From Kribbella jejuensis (GTDB lineage Bacteria; Actinomycetota; Actinomycetes; Propionibacteriales; Kribbellaceae), in assembly GCF_006715085.1 (NCBI RefSeq), contig NZ_VFMM01000002.1, positions 744,001-808,000 of the forward strand: a stretch of 64,000 nt of DNA. Direction: 5' to 3'. Under the pieces are notes generated by a model that saw only the letters and a program-made list of their open reading frames with translations, was not told the DNA's origin and did no database searches. Positions 7,976 through 16,250 of this stretch are shown one piece after another; the first letter of the stretch is position 1; each line of letters opens with the position of its first letter. The position numbers and the translations under genes were made by a program.

Positions 7976-9386
7976 CCGGCGCCATCAGCACCGAGATGGC
8001 GGTGATCGCGAGCGCTACGGTTGCGAGTGCGCCGCCCTGGCCCCAGTTGGAGCCGGCGATGGACAGGTACGCCGTACCGACCGTTGCTGCTCCTAGCGCC
8101 AGGCAGGTCTGCTGGCTAGTGAGCAGGATGCCGCTGCCGAGTCCTGCCTGCGCCGGCGGAACCTGGCTGAGGACCACGCCGATCAGCGGAACCATGACGA
8201 GACCGGAGCCGAAGCCCGCGACCAGCATCGGAACGGCGAGGCGCAACGGATCCACGTGCGGCCACAGGGTCAGCGCCACCACGGCGAGCAGCGCGTAGCC
8301 GACGGCCTGGATGAGCCAGCCGCGCAGGATGAGCCCTGCGCCGTAGCGGACCTGCAGGCGCGGCCCGTAGATCGAGGTGATCAGGAAGCCGACGGCCAGC
8401 GGGAGCAGGCTCAGACCGCCTTCCAGCGGCGACATGTGCGCCTCGCCCTGCGTCGCGAACGCGAAGACGAACATGAAGCCACCGAACGTCGTGAAGAACG
8501 CGACCGCCAGCAGCAGGCCGATCCGCATCGCACGCAGCCGCAGTACCGTCGGCGGGATCAGCGGAGCATGGCCGGAGCGCTCTGACCGGTGCTGGTGCAG
8601 ACCGAGCACCGCGACAGCAGGAACGCTGGCGGCGAGGCAGATCCAGGTCCAGAGCGGCCAGCCGAGCGGACGGCCTTCGGTGAGCGGCAGGAGCAGCAGT
8701 ACCAACGTCAGCGCGAGCAGGGCGGCCCCGATCAGGTCCACACGCTGTGCCCGGTCCGCCTTGGTCTCCGGTAGCACCCGGAACGCGGCGGCGATGGCCA
8801 GCAGACCGACCGGTACGTTGACCAGGAACACGGCCCGCCACCCGAGGTTGAAGACGTTCGCCTCGATCAGCACGCCGCCGAGGATCTGCCCGAGGGCGGC
8901 CGCGGCACCGCCCGCGACGCCGAACATCGCCATCGCCCGGGCCCGGTGCTCACCGGCGAGCAGCGCGGAGATCGACGCCAGGACCTGCGGCGTCATGGCT
9001 GCGGCCGCAGCGCCCTGGACGACCCGGGCGGCGAGCAGTACGCCGATCGTCGGCGCGATCGCGCAGATCAGGGACATCACGGTGAAGCCGGTCAGGCCGA
9101 CCAGGAACAGCCGCTTGCGGCCGAACCCGTCGCCGAGGCGGCCGCCGACGACGAGCAGCGTGGCGTTCGCGATGCCGTAGCTGCCGACGACCAACTGCAG
9201 CTCGCCGGAGCCGGCGTGCAGGTCCGAACCGATCGCGGGCAGCGCGACGTTGATGATGAAGAAGGAGAGCATCGGCAGGAAGGCGCCGAAGAGCAAGGTG
9301 GTCAGCGCCACCGGGCCGAGCGGGGATGCGGCGGCCCGCGATCGGGTCGCCGCCGGGCCGGTGACGGCTTGGAGCTGATCTGTCAT
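7938..9386 (-). CDS. MFS drug-efflux transporter (DHA2-like, EmrB/QacA family)
   Basis: Predicted 14-helix proton-coupled exporter, 482 residues from the ATG at 9386 (MTDQLQAV). The frame opens further to 9446, but those residues are not hydrophobic and cover the promoter region. Motif A is recognisable as GGRLGDGFGRKRLFLVG between helices 2 and 3, and motif C as GGVLIEANVFNLGWRAVFLVN in helix 5. The length and helix count suit the DHA2 group. It is divergent from an MmyB-like regulator 101 bases away, a common pairing for regulated efflux or detoxification genes. The substrate cannot be told from sequence. Confidence 0.9.
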   Translation of the reverse strand: MTDQLQAVTGPAATRSRAAASPLGPVALTTLLFGAFLPMLSFFIINVALPAIGSDLHAGSGELQLVVGSYGIANATLLVVGGRLGDGFGRKRLFLVGLTGFTVMSLICAIAPTIGVLLAARVVQGAAAAAMTPQVLASISALLAGEHRARAMAMFGVAGGAAAALGQILGGVLIEANVFNLGWRAVFLVNVPVGLLAIAAAFRVLPETKADRAQRVDLIGAALLALTLVLLLLPLTEGRPLGWPLWTWICLAASVPAVAVLGLHQHRSERSGHAPLIPPTVLRLRAMRIGLLLAVAFFTTFGGFMFVFAFATQGEAHMSPLEGGLSLLPLAVGFLITSIYGPRLQVRYGAGLILRGWLIQAVGYALLAVVALTLWPHVDPLRLAVPMLVAGFGSGLVMVPLIGVVLSQVPPAQAGLGSGILLTSQQTCLALGAATVGTAYLSIAGSNWGQGGALATVALAITAISVLMAPVTHQLRSSGKGA

Positions 9387-9487
9387 GCCCTCAGCTTGCG
9401 GGCGGTCGCATCCGGGTACTAAGAGTCTGTTTATCCTGGTATTCACACCACCTGGAACCAGTCTCCACCTCCGGTCATGATGGTGCC

Positions 9488-10366
9488 ATGAACACTCTCC
9501 CAGCCACCACCGACAGAACTGCTGCCGACAAGAGGCAGCAGCGGCACGAGCTCGGGGTGTTCTTGCGCAGTCGCCGGGAACGCATCCGGCCGGACGAGGT
9601 CGGGTTCGCCCCGGGCGGCCGGCGTCGTACGCCGGGACTGCGCCGCGAGGAGGTCGCGCTGCTCGCCGGTGTGGGCGTCACCTGGTACACGTGGCTGGAG
9701 CAGGGCCGCGACATCAACGTCTCGGCGCAGGTGCTCGAAGCGGTCGCGGACACACTGCGCCTCGACCGGCAGGAGCGCAACCACCTCTTCACGCTCGCCG
9801 GGCTGCAGGTCGGCCCCGCCCGGGGCGAATGCGCGGTGCTGCCGCCGTCGGTTCAGAAGACGCTCGACGCGGTCACGCCGTACCCGGCGATCGTGCTGAA
9901 CGCCCGGTACGACATCCTCGCGTTCAACGAGGCGTACTGCCGGGTGGTGCTCGACCTGCGCGAGATCCCGGTCGAGGAGCGGAACATGCTCTGGGTGACG
10001 TTCGTGTCGCGCGAGTGGCGCTGCAACTTCCTCGAGTCCGAGTCGATGAAGCTGCACATGGTCGCCGGATTCCGGGCGGCGATGGCCGACCACGTAGGAG
10101 AGGCGGCCTGGCAGGACCTGCTCGAGCGGTTGCTCGCCAGGTCACCGCTGTTCGCGGAGCTCTGGGAGCGGTACGAGGTGGCCGCTCCGAGTACGCGGAT
10201 CAAGCTGCTCGAGAACGCGACCGCCGGCGTACTGCGGATCGAGCCGGTCAACCTGTGGCTGTCCCAACTCGGCCAACTCCGCGCGACCGTCTACACGGCG
10301 GCCGACGACGAGACCGAGGCGAAGCTGCGGGCGCTCGCTGGTGGAACGCTCAGCGCGGTTATGTGA
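9488..10366 (+). CDS. MmyB-like helix-turn-helix regulator
   Basis: 292-residue XRE-type regulator. The N-terminal HTH spans about residues 20-90 (RRERIRPDEVG, then TPGLRREEVALLAGVGVTWY, and TWLEQGRDINVS). This pattern is characteristic of the actinobacterial family with a C-terminal MmyB-like ligand-binding domain (about 115-285), which is PAS-like and is thought to bind fatty acids in some members. It sits head-to-head with the MFS exporter and is its probable regulator. Confidence 0.9.
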   Translation: MNTLPATTDRTAADKRQQRHELGVFLRSRRERIRPDEVGFAPGGRRRTPGLRREEVALLAGVGVTWYTWLEQGRDINVSAQVLEAVADTLRLDRQERNHLFTLAGLQVGPARGECAVLPPSVQKTLDAVTPYPAIVLNARYDILAFNEAYCRVVLDLREIPVEERNMLWVTFVSREWRCNFLESESMKLHMVAGFRAAMADHVGEAAWQDLLERLLARSPLFAELWERYEVAAPSTRIKLLENATAGVLRIEPVNLWLSQLGQLRATVYTAADDETEAKLRALAGGTLSAVM

Positions 10367-10377
10367 CGGTCAGTGGT

Positions 10378-11286
10378 TCACGCGGTGTCGCGGTTCGGCC
10401 AGGCGGCCTTCAGGGTGGCGAGCGTGACGGTGATCGCGGGGCGGCGGGACGTGGTCGTGCGCCAGACGGCGTAGAGGCGTCGGGTCGGGGCGGGTTGCAG
10501 CGGTACGACGACCACGCCCTCGGGTACCGGGCCGCGGCCGAGGCGGGGGAGCAGGCCGATGCCGAGGCCGCGGGCCAGCATCGCGAGCTGGGTCTGGTAC
10601 TCCGCGACCGAGTATGCGACGTCGGGTTCGACGCCCGCGCGGCGCATGGTCCGGATCAGCCATTCGTGGCAGATCGACCCGACCGGCTGGCAGATCCACC
10701 GTTCGCCGACGAGATCCTCCGCGCGCACGAACTCCTTGCCTGCCAGGCGATGTGAGGCAGGCACTAGTACGTCGGCCGGGTCGACGCCGAGCTTGACCCG
10801 CGACAGTCCCTCCGGAAGGCCGAGTGGGGTGTTGTGCCAATCGTGGACGATCGCGATGTCGATCTCGCCCCGATTCACCGCGGCCACGGCTTCGAACGGA
10901 TCCGTCTCCAGGACCCGGACGTCGAGATCAGCGTGGTCGTCGACCAGTCGCGCCAGCGCCGACGGCAGCAGTCCGCGCGCCGCGGTCGGGAACGCGGCGA
11001 TGCTCAGCGTCCCGATCGCCTGTCCGCGCTGCTCCTCCAGGGTCAGTTCGGCGTCCTCGACCAACTCCAGGATCCGCCCCGCGGTCGTCGCCAACTGCCG
11101 GGCCGCGTCGGTCAGCACGATCCCACGACCCTGCCGCTCGACCAGCGTGGTCCGCGTCTCGCGCTCGAGTTTGGCCAGCTGCTGCGACACCGCGGAGGGC
11201 GTGTACCCGAGCACCTCGGCCGCGCGGTTGACCGATCCGTACTGCGCGACGGCATGCAGGGCGCGCAACCGGCCGAGATCGATCAT
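10378..11286 (-). CDS. LysR family transcriptional regulator
   Basis: 302-residue LysR regulator. Winged HTH at residues 1-60: LGRLRALHAVAQYGSVNRAA, then PSAVSQQLAKLERE. A periplasmic-binding-like effector domain follows at about 90-295, starting at GTLSIAAFPTAARGLLP. It is divergent from the EamA exporter with 73 bases between, the classic arrangement in which LysR controls both itself and the adjacent transporter from the shared region. The effector is unknown. Confidence 0.93.
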   Translation of the reverse strand: MIDLGRLRALHAVAQYGSVNRAAEVLGYTPSAVSQQLAKLERETRTTLVERQGRGIVLTDAARQLATTAGRILELVEDAELTLEEQRGQAIGTLSIAAFPTAARGLLPSALARLVDDHADLDVRVLETDPFEAVAAVNRGEIDIAIVHDWHNTPLGLPEGLSRVKLGVDPADVLVPASHRLAGKEFVRAEDLVGERWICQPVGSICHEWLIRTMRRAGVEPDVAYSVAEYQTQLAMLARGLGIGLLPRLGRGPVPEGVVVVPLQPAPTRRLYAVWRTTTSRRPAITVTLATLKAAWPNRDTA

Positions 11287-11359
11287 GTAGCGCTCCTACA
11301 TCGATAGCGGTAGCAACCAGTGCTGGTTCTTAAGTGTACTCCCGCCGACACTGGACCGT

Positions 11360-12262
11360 ATGAAGCCTCGTGACCTCGCCCTCGCCCTTGCCGTCGTCGT
11401 TGTCTGGGGCATCAACTTCGTCGTCATCGAGGTCGGTCTGGAGGGCGTACCGCCGCTGCTGCTGTCCGCGCTGCGATTCTTCTTCGCCGCCGTACCGGCG
11501 ATCTTCGTACTCGGCAAGCCGCGCGTTCCGTGGCGGTACGTCGTCGGCGTCGGGCTCGCGCTCGGCGTGGCGAAATTCGGCCTGCTGTTCATCGCGATGA
11601 ACCACGGCGTACCGGCTGGCCTGGCGTCGCTCGTACTGCAGAGCCAGGTGATCTTCACGGTCCTGTTCGCGATCGCAGTACTGCGGGAACGCCCGCGGCC
11701 GGCGCAGCTCGCCGGCATCGTGATCGCCTGTCTCGGGATCGCGCTGATCGTCCTGGACCAGCAACTGTCGGCGCCGCTCGGGGCGCTCGCGCTGGTGATC
11801 GTCGCCGCCGGGTTCTGGGGCGTGTCGAACACGATCACCCGGTACGCCAAGCCGCCGGACACGCTGCGCTTCATGGTGTGGGTCAGCGCCGTGGCCGTCG
11901 TACCGCTCCTGCTGCTCTCGCTCCTCACCGAGGGACCGCGCGCCGACGCCGACGCGCTGCGCGACATTCGGTGGAGCGGGGTCGGAGCGATCGCCTACCT
12001 CGCTTTTGCGGCCACGCTGTTCGGGTTCGGTGTCTGGGGTTACCTGTTGCGGCAGTACGACGCCAGCACCGTCGCGCCGTTCTCGCTGCTGGTGCCGGTC
12101 GTCGGGATGTCGGCGGCCTGGGTACTGCGCGGCGAGGCGGTCGGGCCGCAGCAGGGGATCGCCGCGGTGCTCGTGATCGGCGGGATGGCGTGCACGATCG
12201 TCCGCCGCCGGACCCGGCGCACCGCGGCCGAGTCCGGCGAACTGGTCGACTCAGCTGCCTGA
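11360..12262 (+). CDS. EamA/DMT family transporter
   Basis: Predicted ten-helix drug/metabolite transporter, 300 residues, made of two EamA repeats (about residues 5-135 and 145-280). Helix 1 carries VVVWGINFVVIEVGL, typical of the family, and each repeat ends in a characteristic gene-duplication boundary. Several members export amino acids such as cysteine pathway metabolites (EamA/YdeD), but the substrate here is not determinable. Probably controlled by the divergent LysR gene. Its last 12 bases overlap the flavin reductase gene on the other strand. Confidence 0.88.
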   Translation: MKPRDLALALAVVVVWGINFVVIEVGLEGVPPLLLSALRFFFAAVPAIFVLGKPRVPWRYVVGVGLALGVAKFGLLFIAMNHGVPAGLASLVLQSQVIFTVLFAIAVLRERPRPAQLAGIVIACLGIALIVLDQQLSAPLGALALVIVAAGFWGVSNTITRYAKPPDTLRFMVWVSAVAVVPLLLLSLLTEGPRADADALRDIRWSGVGAIAYLAFAATLFGFGVWGYLLRQYDASTVAPFSLLVPVVGMSAAWVLRGEAVGPQQGIAAVLVIGGMACTIVRRRTRRTAAESGELVDSAA

Positions 12263-12907
12263 TGCGGCGCTCGACATGGTGTTTGAGACGGCCATCGGCG
12301 GCATCTGCCAGCCGCGGGCGAGGGATGACGGGTAGGCCGGGGCGCCGCCGGCGAAGTATTCGGTGAACTTCATGATCAGCGGGTCCCAGCGCAGCGGGTC
12401 GATGTAGCGGTCGTTGCTCATCAGCAGGTCCTCGCGGACCTGGACCCGCTCGACCCGCATCTCCAGCGAGCACAGGTGCGAGTCGGGTCCACCGATCTCG
12501 TGGATCGCCTGGATCGTGCCCTCCAGGTTGATCGGGCTCTCGGCAACACCGTCCGGACCGTTCGACGAAGGCTCGCGGGTCAGCCCGCCGGCCGCGAACT
12601 TGTCGGGCTCGTAGCGGTACCCGCGAGCCCGCTTGGCGTCGGACATCTCCTCCGAGCCGGTGAGCAGCGCGATCCGGTCGAGCGCGGCGACCATGTCCGG
12701 ATCGACCAGGTTCAGCACGATCTCCGGCCGTTCGATGAGGTTCTTCACGGTCTGGGCGCTGGTACCCATTCCGAGCATCGCGGTGTACCCGAGCCACCAC
12801 GCGGACGACATCGGGGCGAGGTTCGTACTTCCGTCCGGGTTGAGCGAGCTGATCAGGACGACCGGTGTACCGAAGTACAGGACCTTGGGCTCGACTGTGC
12901 GCTTCAT
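12251..12907 (-). CDS. Flavin reductase-like FMN-binding protein
   Basis: 218 residues from ATG 12907 (MKRTVEPKVLYFGTPVVLIS). The frame is open to 13591, but that extension lies antisense to the serpin gene and shows no homology pattern. The sequence STNLAPMSSAWWLGYTAMLG matches the FMN-binding split-barrel core of flavin reductase-like proteins, which reduce flavin or use bound FMN on small substrates. The C-terminal half (EMRVERVQV, then the R-W-D-P-L-I-M-K-F segment) is typical of the larger actinobacterial members that work alone rather than as a two-component partner. Substrate unknown. Confidence 0.85.
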   Translation of the reverse strand: MKRTVEPKVLYFGTPVVLISSLNPDGSTNLAPMSSAWWLGYTAMLGMGTSAQTVKNLIERPEIVLNLVDPDMVAALDRIALLTGSEEMSDAKRARGYRYEPDKFAAGGLTREPSSNGPDGVAESPINLEGTIQAIHEIGGPDSHLCSLEMRVERVQVREDLLMSNDRYIDPLRWDPLIMKFTEYFAGGAPAYPSSLARGWQMPPMAVSNTMSSAASGS

Positions 12908-12992
12908 GTCGATGGAACGCGGATGCGCGAAGATGTGTGAGCGCGGCGCGATTGTGATGGATTGGGCGTCCGGGCGTGGCAGGGTGGAGGGT

Positions 12993-14141
12993 ATGGATGC
13001 CGACGTGGTGCGTGCGGTCAGCGAACTCACCAGCCGCTGGGCGCGGACGCTGCCCGCGGAGAACACCGTCGTGGCCGGGCTCGGGGTGTGGCCGTTGCTC
13101 GCACTGCTCGCGACCGGGGCGGACGAGCCGGGACGCGCGGAGCTCGCCGAGGCCGCCGGGGTCGATCCGGCGAGCGCCGCGACCGATGCGGTCCGGCTGG
13201 TCGAGGCGATCGAGGCGTCCGACGATCTGCACGCCGCGCTGGGCGTGTGGGTGGACGAGCAGCTGAAGCTCGCCGAGACGTTCGACAGCGTGATGCCGGC
13301 GCCGCTGGTCGGAACGCTGACCGGGAACCCGAGCGTCGACAAGCCGAAGCTGGATGCCTGGGCCGCCGAACACACCGACGACCTGATCCGCTCGATGCCG
13401 GTCGACCTGGACGCCGGTGTCGAGCTGCTGCTCGCGTCGGCGATCCTGCTGCGGACGAAGTGGGTCCGCCCGTTCACCGAGCAGGTCCGCCGGGTGCCCG
13501 ACGGCCCATGGGCCGGCTCGTGGCATTGGCTGGAGCGCTCCGACCCGGACCTCGAATCGGTACGGCGGTACGAGGACCTGACCGTGGTCACGGTACGTGG
13601 AGACGCGGACGTCGACGTACTGCTCGGGATCGGGCGGGGCGACGTACTCCCTGATCTGCTCGCTGCTCACCCCGATGGCGGACTGTCCGGGGCCGAGCTG
13701 ATCGAGGCCGGGGAGGTCGGGGCGGAGGTAGCGCCCGGCGTGCGGATCGGGCAGACGACCTCGTCGCGGCCCGAGGTGAAACTGTCGGTGCCGTCGTTCA
13801 GTATCGACGTGGAGCACGACCTGCTGCAGCTGCGGGACTTGTTCGGGTTGACGACGGTGTCGTCGGATCCGGGTGCGCGTGGGCATTTCAGTGCGCTCAG
13901 CCCGACGCCGTTGCGGATCGATCAGGCCAAGCAGCGGGTGCTCGCACGGTTCTTCGCGACCGGGTTCGAGGCGGCGGCGGTGACCGCGATGGCGATGACG
14001 CGGGCCGCGATGATCACCCGGCAGGAGCGGCGGCTCGAGGTCACGTTCGACCGGCCGTTCGCGTTCGTCGCCGTACTGCGGGAATCGCGGCTGCCGATCG
14101 TGGCGGGCCGGGTCGAGCTGCCTACTGAGCCGGGAGAGTGA
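12993..14141 (+). CDS. Bacterial serpin (serine protease inhibitor family)
   Basis: 382 residues, the normal length of a serpin core. ATG 12993 is preceded by GGAGG at 12987-12990. The C-terminus has the family landmarks: hinge GFEAAAVTAM (residues 324-333), then a reactive-centre-like loop, then FDRPFAFVAVL and LPIVAGRV, matching the conserved serpin end. Taking G324 as P15, the scissile bond would fall near R337-A338 or A338-A339. P14 is Phe (F325) where inhibitory serpins have Thr or Ser. No signal peptide is seen, so it is probably intracellular. It is convergent with, and overlaps by 20 bases, the TetR gene. Target protease unknown. Confidence 0.82.
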   Translation: MDADVVRAVSELTSRWARTLPAENTVVAGLGVWPLLALLATGADEPGRAELAEAAGVDPASAATDAVRLVEAIEASDDLHAALGVWVDEQLKLAETFDSVMPAPLVGTLTGNPSVDKPKLDAWAAEHTDDLIRSMPVDLDAGVELLLASAILLRTKWVRPFTEQVRRVPDGPWAGSWHWLERSDPDLESVRRYEDLTVVTVRGDADVDVLLGIGRGDVLPDLLAAHPDGGLSGAELIEAGEVGAEVAPGVRIGQTTSSRPEVKLSVPSFSIDVEHDLLQLRDLFGLTTVSSDPGARGHFSALSPTPLRIDQAKQRVLARFFATGFEAAAVTAMAMTRAAMITRQERRLEVTFDRPFAFVAVLRESRLPIVAGRVELPTEPGE

Positions 14142-14664
14142 ATAGGCGGTTGAGCAGCGCGGACGCCTCGTCGACGCCCGCGTGATCGCCGGTCAGCAAC
14201 AGGTCGAACAGCAGGCCGCGGGACGCCGCCAGACCGAGCCGCGCGTACGCGGGTGCCTGGTCGGCGGGGAGGCCGGCCCGGATGCACAGCTCGATCAGCG
14301 GCGGCAGCCAGACGTTGATCAGGTCCGCCTTGAGCGACTCGGTGTACGGCAGGTCCTGCATCGCGTGCGCGCTCAGCTCGAAGAACAGCGGCCCGTACAC
14401 GAGCGCGGCCTCGGTCACGCGGCGCCAGAACTGCTCGGCCTGCTCCTCGACGGGCAGGTCCGCCAAGGTGGCGAGCAGGTCGCGTTGTTGCTGTTCGACG
14501 GTACGGACCACTTCGGCGAGCAGGCCCTCCCGCGAGCCGAAGTGGTAGATCAGCATCCGATGGCTGGTACCGATGGAGGTCGCGATAGTGCGCAGGCTCG
14601 CGTCGCCGATCCCGTTCTTCGCGAAGTGCTCGACCGCGTCAGCCAGCAGACTGTCGCGACTCAC
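14122..14664 (-). CDS. TetR family transcriptional regulator
   Basis: 180-residue TetR repressor starting at GTG 14664 (VSRDSLLADAVEHFAKNGIG). HTH residues about 8-50, with DASLRTIATSIGTSHRMLIY. It overlaps the 3' end of the SRPBCC gene by 26 bases on the same strand, so the two are co-transcribed and probably translationally coupled. The perfect 18-bp palindrome at the head of the operon is a good candidate for its autoregulatory site. Confidence 0.9.
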   Translation of the reverse strand: MSRDSLLADAVEHFAKNGIGDASLRTIATSIGTSHRMLIYHFGSREGLLAEVVRTVEQQQRDLLATLADLPVEEQAEQFWRRVTEAALVYGPLFFELSAHAMQDLPYTESLKADLINVWLPPLIELCIRAGLPADQAPAYARLGLAASRGLLFDLLLTGDHAGVDEASALLNRLFTLPAQ

Positions 14665-15070
14665 AGATCTCCTTGAGCTTGGTCGTCTCGGTGGCGATGT
14701 AGTTCTTGGTGAGTTTGGCGTAGAGCCTTCCGAACAGCCAGCCGAGTAGGCCCTCCTGGATGATCGTCGCGGTCGCGACCGTGCCTTGCGGCGTACCGAT
14801 CACGCGGTGGCCGCCGGTGGTCTTGATGCCGGGAGCCTTCGAGACCCATTCGAAGTACTCGCCTTCCTTGAGTTCGGTTACCTCCCAGACCGCCACCGGG
14901 AGCTTGGGCTGGCGGATCCGGGTCCGGGCGCCGACGTGGATCCGGCCCGCGTCCAGCCGCTCGACGGAATCGACGGTCGGGGTCCAGTCGGGCCACCGCT
15001 CGACATCGCTGAAGACCTCCCAGACCCGCTCGGGCGCGGCCTGGATCGTGGTGGAGTGATCGAAGCGCAT
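14639..15070 (-). CDS. SRPBCC/polyketide cyclase-like protein
   Basis: 143-residue START/Bet v1-fold protein. It begins MRFDHSTTIQAAPERVWEVF, the usual start of actinobacterial polyketide-cyclase/dehydrase-like SRPBCC proteins, which bind hydrophobic ligands in a deep cavity. First gene of an operon with the TetR regulator. The ATG at 15070 has no Shine-Dalgarno sequence. The 18-bp operator palindrome includes the start codon, which suggests a leaderless mRNA. Ligand unknown; the TetR partner may sense the same compound. Confidence 0.88.
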   Translation of the reverse strand: MRFDHSTTIQAAPERVWEVFSDVERWPDWTPTVDSVERLDAGRIHVGARTRIRQPKLPVAVWEVTELKEGEYFEWVSKAPGIKTTGGHRVIGTPQGTVATATIIQEGLLGWLFGRLYAKLTKNYIATETTKLKEICESRQSAG

Positions 15071-15086
15071 GTACCAAATGGTACAT
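15069..15086. promoter_or_regulatory. Perfect 18-bp palindrome, probable TetR operator overlapping a start codon
   Basis: ATGTACCAAATGGTACAT is a perfect inverted repeat with 9-bp arms, a form well known for TetR-family operators. It shares two bases with the SRPBCC start codon (complement of 15068-15070). On the minus strand TACCAT lies seven bases before the A of the ATG, the position expected for a -10 element of a leaderless transcript. Binding of the operon's own TetR protein here would block both RNA polymerase and initiation. Confidence 0.7.
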
Positions 15087-15153
15087 CAGGTCTGTGTGAG
15101 GCTTCGGTGGGCCGTCTGCGGCTGTCCACCGGCGGCAGGTAGGGTCTTGGGCC

Positions 15154-15357
15154 ATGGCTGACCAGAACGTCCCGCAGAACCTGCAGAACACGGAGAACGA
15201 GCAGGACCCGGGCGCGAGCACGCAGATGTTCCGCGCCTTCGTCAACGAGGGCCAGACCGAGGCCAGGACCGAGCCGAAGCTCAACGGCCGCATCCTCGCG
15301 GTCATCGGCGCCGTGGTGATCCTGATCGCCGTCATCGCCGCGATCGCCGTCCTCTAA
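15154..15357 (+). CDS. Small tail-anchored membrane protein, function unknown
   Basis: 67 residues. The first 45 are polar and acidic/Asn-rich (MADQNVPQNLQNTENEQDPG). The last 23 form one hydrophobic helix ending at the stop (ILAVIGAVVILIAVIAAIAV), a tail-anchor layout. I recognise no family. It lies 12 bases before the PhzF gene and may share its transcript. Coding use matches the neighbours, so it is probably real. Confidence 0.6.
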   Translation: MADQNVPQNLQNTENEQDPGASTQMFRAFVNEGQTEARTEPKLNGRILAVIGAVVILIAVIAAIAVL

Positions 15358-15369
15358 CTGACCGAATAG

Positions 15370-16047
15370 TTGACTGACCTGCACGTCGAGGTCGTCCGGG
15401 TCTTCACCGACCCCGACGGCCGGTTCGGCAACCCGCTCGGCATCGTCGACGGTGCCCTCGTCCCCGAGCCCGACCGCCAGGCGGTCGCCGCGGCCCTCGG
15501 CTACAGCGAAACCGTGTACGTCGACGACGCCGCCACCGGCACGCTGCGCATCTACTCCGCCACCGGAGAAATGCCCTTCGCTGGCCACCCCACCGTCGGC
15601 GCCGCCGCCTACCTCCACACCCACGGCCACCCGGTAGGCACCCTCCACGTCCCAGCCGGCCCCATCCAGGTCACCCGCACCGGAGACCTCTTCTCCGTCC
15701 GCGCCAACACCACCTGGGGCAGCACCTGGGACTGGCACGAACTCCCCACCCCCGAGGACGTCCTCACAGCCACCCCGTTCTCCTACACGGCCGGCCACAC
15801 CTACCTCTGGTCCTGGCAAGACAAACCCGCCGCCATCATCCGAGCCCGAGCCTTCGCCCCCGCCATGAACGTAGAAGAAGACGAAGCCACCGGCTCCGCG
15901 GTCACCCAACTAACCGCCCACCTGAGGCGCGCCCTCCACGTCATCCAGGGCGCCGGCTCCCACCTCCAAACCACCTGGCACCCCCCAACCCACGCCACAG
16001 TCGGCGGCCGAGTGACCCCCGCCGAACCCCGCACCCTCAAGCTCTAG
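15370..16047 (+). CDS. PhzF family isomerase-like protein
   Basis: 225-residue member of the PhzF/diaminopimelate-epimerase fold. Visible family features are the start VEVVRVFTDPDGRFGNPLGI, the catalytic glutamate in GYSETVYV (E47), MPFAGHPTVGAAA in the first half and DEATGSAVTQL in the second. Family members normally have 260-300 residues, so the second lobe is short. The start is TTG 15370 with weak ribosome binding. Most PhzF homologues outside phenazine clusters have unknown substrates, and there are no other phenazine genes here. Confidence 0.82.
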   Translation: MTDLHVEVVRVFTDPDGRFGNPLGIVDGALVPEPDRQAVAAALGYSETVYVDDAATGTLRIYSATGEMPFAGHPTVGAAAYLHTHGHPVGTLHVPAGPIQVTRTGDLFSVRANTTWGSTWDWHELPTPEDVLTATPFSYTAGHTYLWSWQDKPAAIIRARAFAPAMNVEEDEATGSAVTQLTAHLRRALHVIQGAGSHLQTTWHPPTHATVGGRVTPAEPRTLKL

Positions 16048-16179
16048 CGCCGCGATCTGCGCATAGCCAACTCGCGACAAGCACAATTCCGCGCCGAACG
16101 CCATCGCTCTCGGCGAGTTATGTCACTTCCTGCAATTTTGTTGACTCGCTGAGTGGTCATCAGTGATCCTCAGCATGCC

Positions 16180-16193
16180 CTCAGGTTCCTGAG
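16180..16193. promoter_or_regulatory. Inverted repeat upstream of the LamG-Rhs operon
   Basis: CTCAGG-TT-CCTGAG, a perfect repeat with 6-bp arms, 57 bases before the LamG-protein ATG. A further CCTCAG copy precedes it, and TTGACT at 16141-16146 could be a -35 element. The 203 bases between phzF and the LamG gene otherwise show nothing definite. Regulator unknown. Confidence 0.3.
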
Positions 16194-16250
16194 AGGCGCA
16201 CCTCGGGGGTGCTGGCAGTTCGGCTGTTGTCACTTCAGGGGTGGGGTTTC

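Noticed and set aside
12633..12992. Extended N-terminus of the serpin frame from 12633
   Set aside because: It overlaps the flavin reductase on the other strand and has no homology pattern. The ATG at 12993 has a good ribosome site.
11925..13886. Long minus-strand frames over the EamA, flavin reductase and serpin region
   Set aside because: No recognisable motifs. Only the flavin reductase on this strand is supported.
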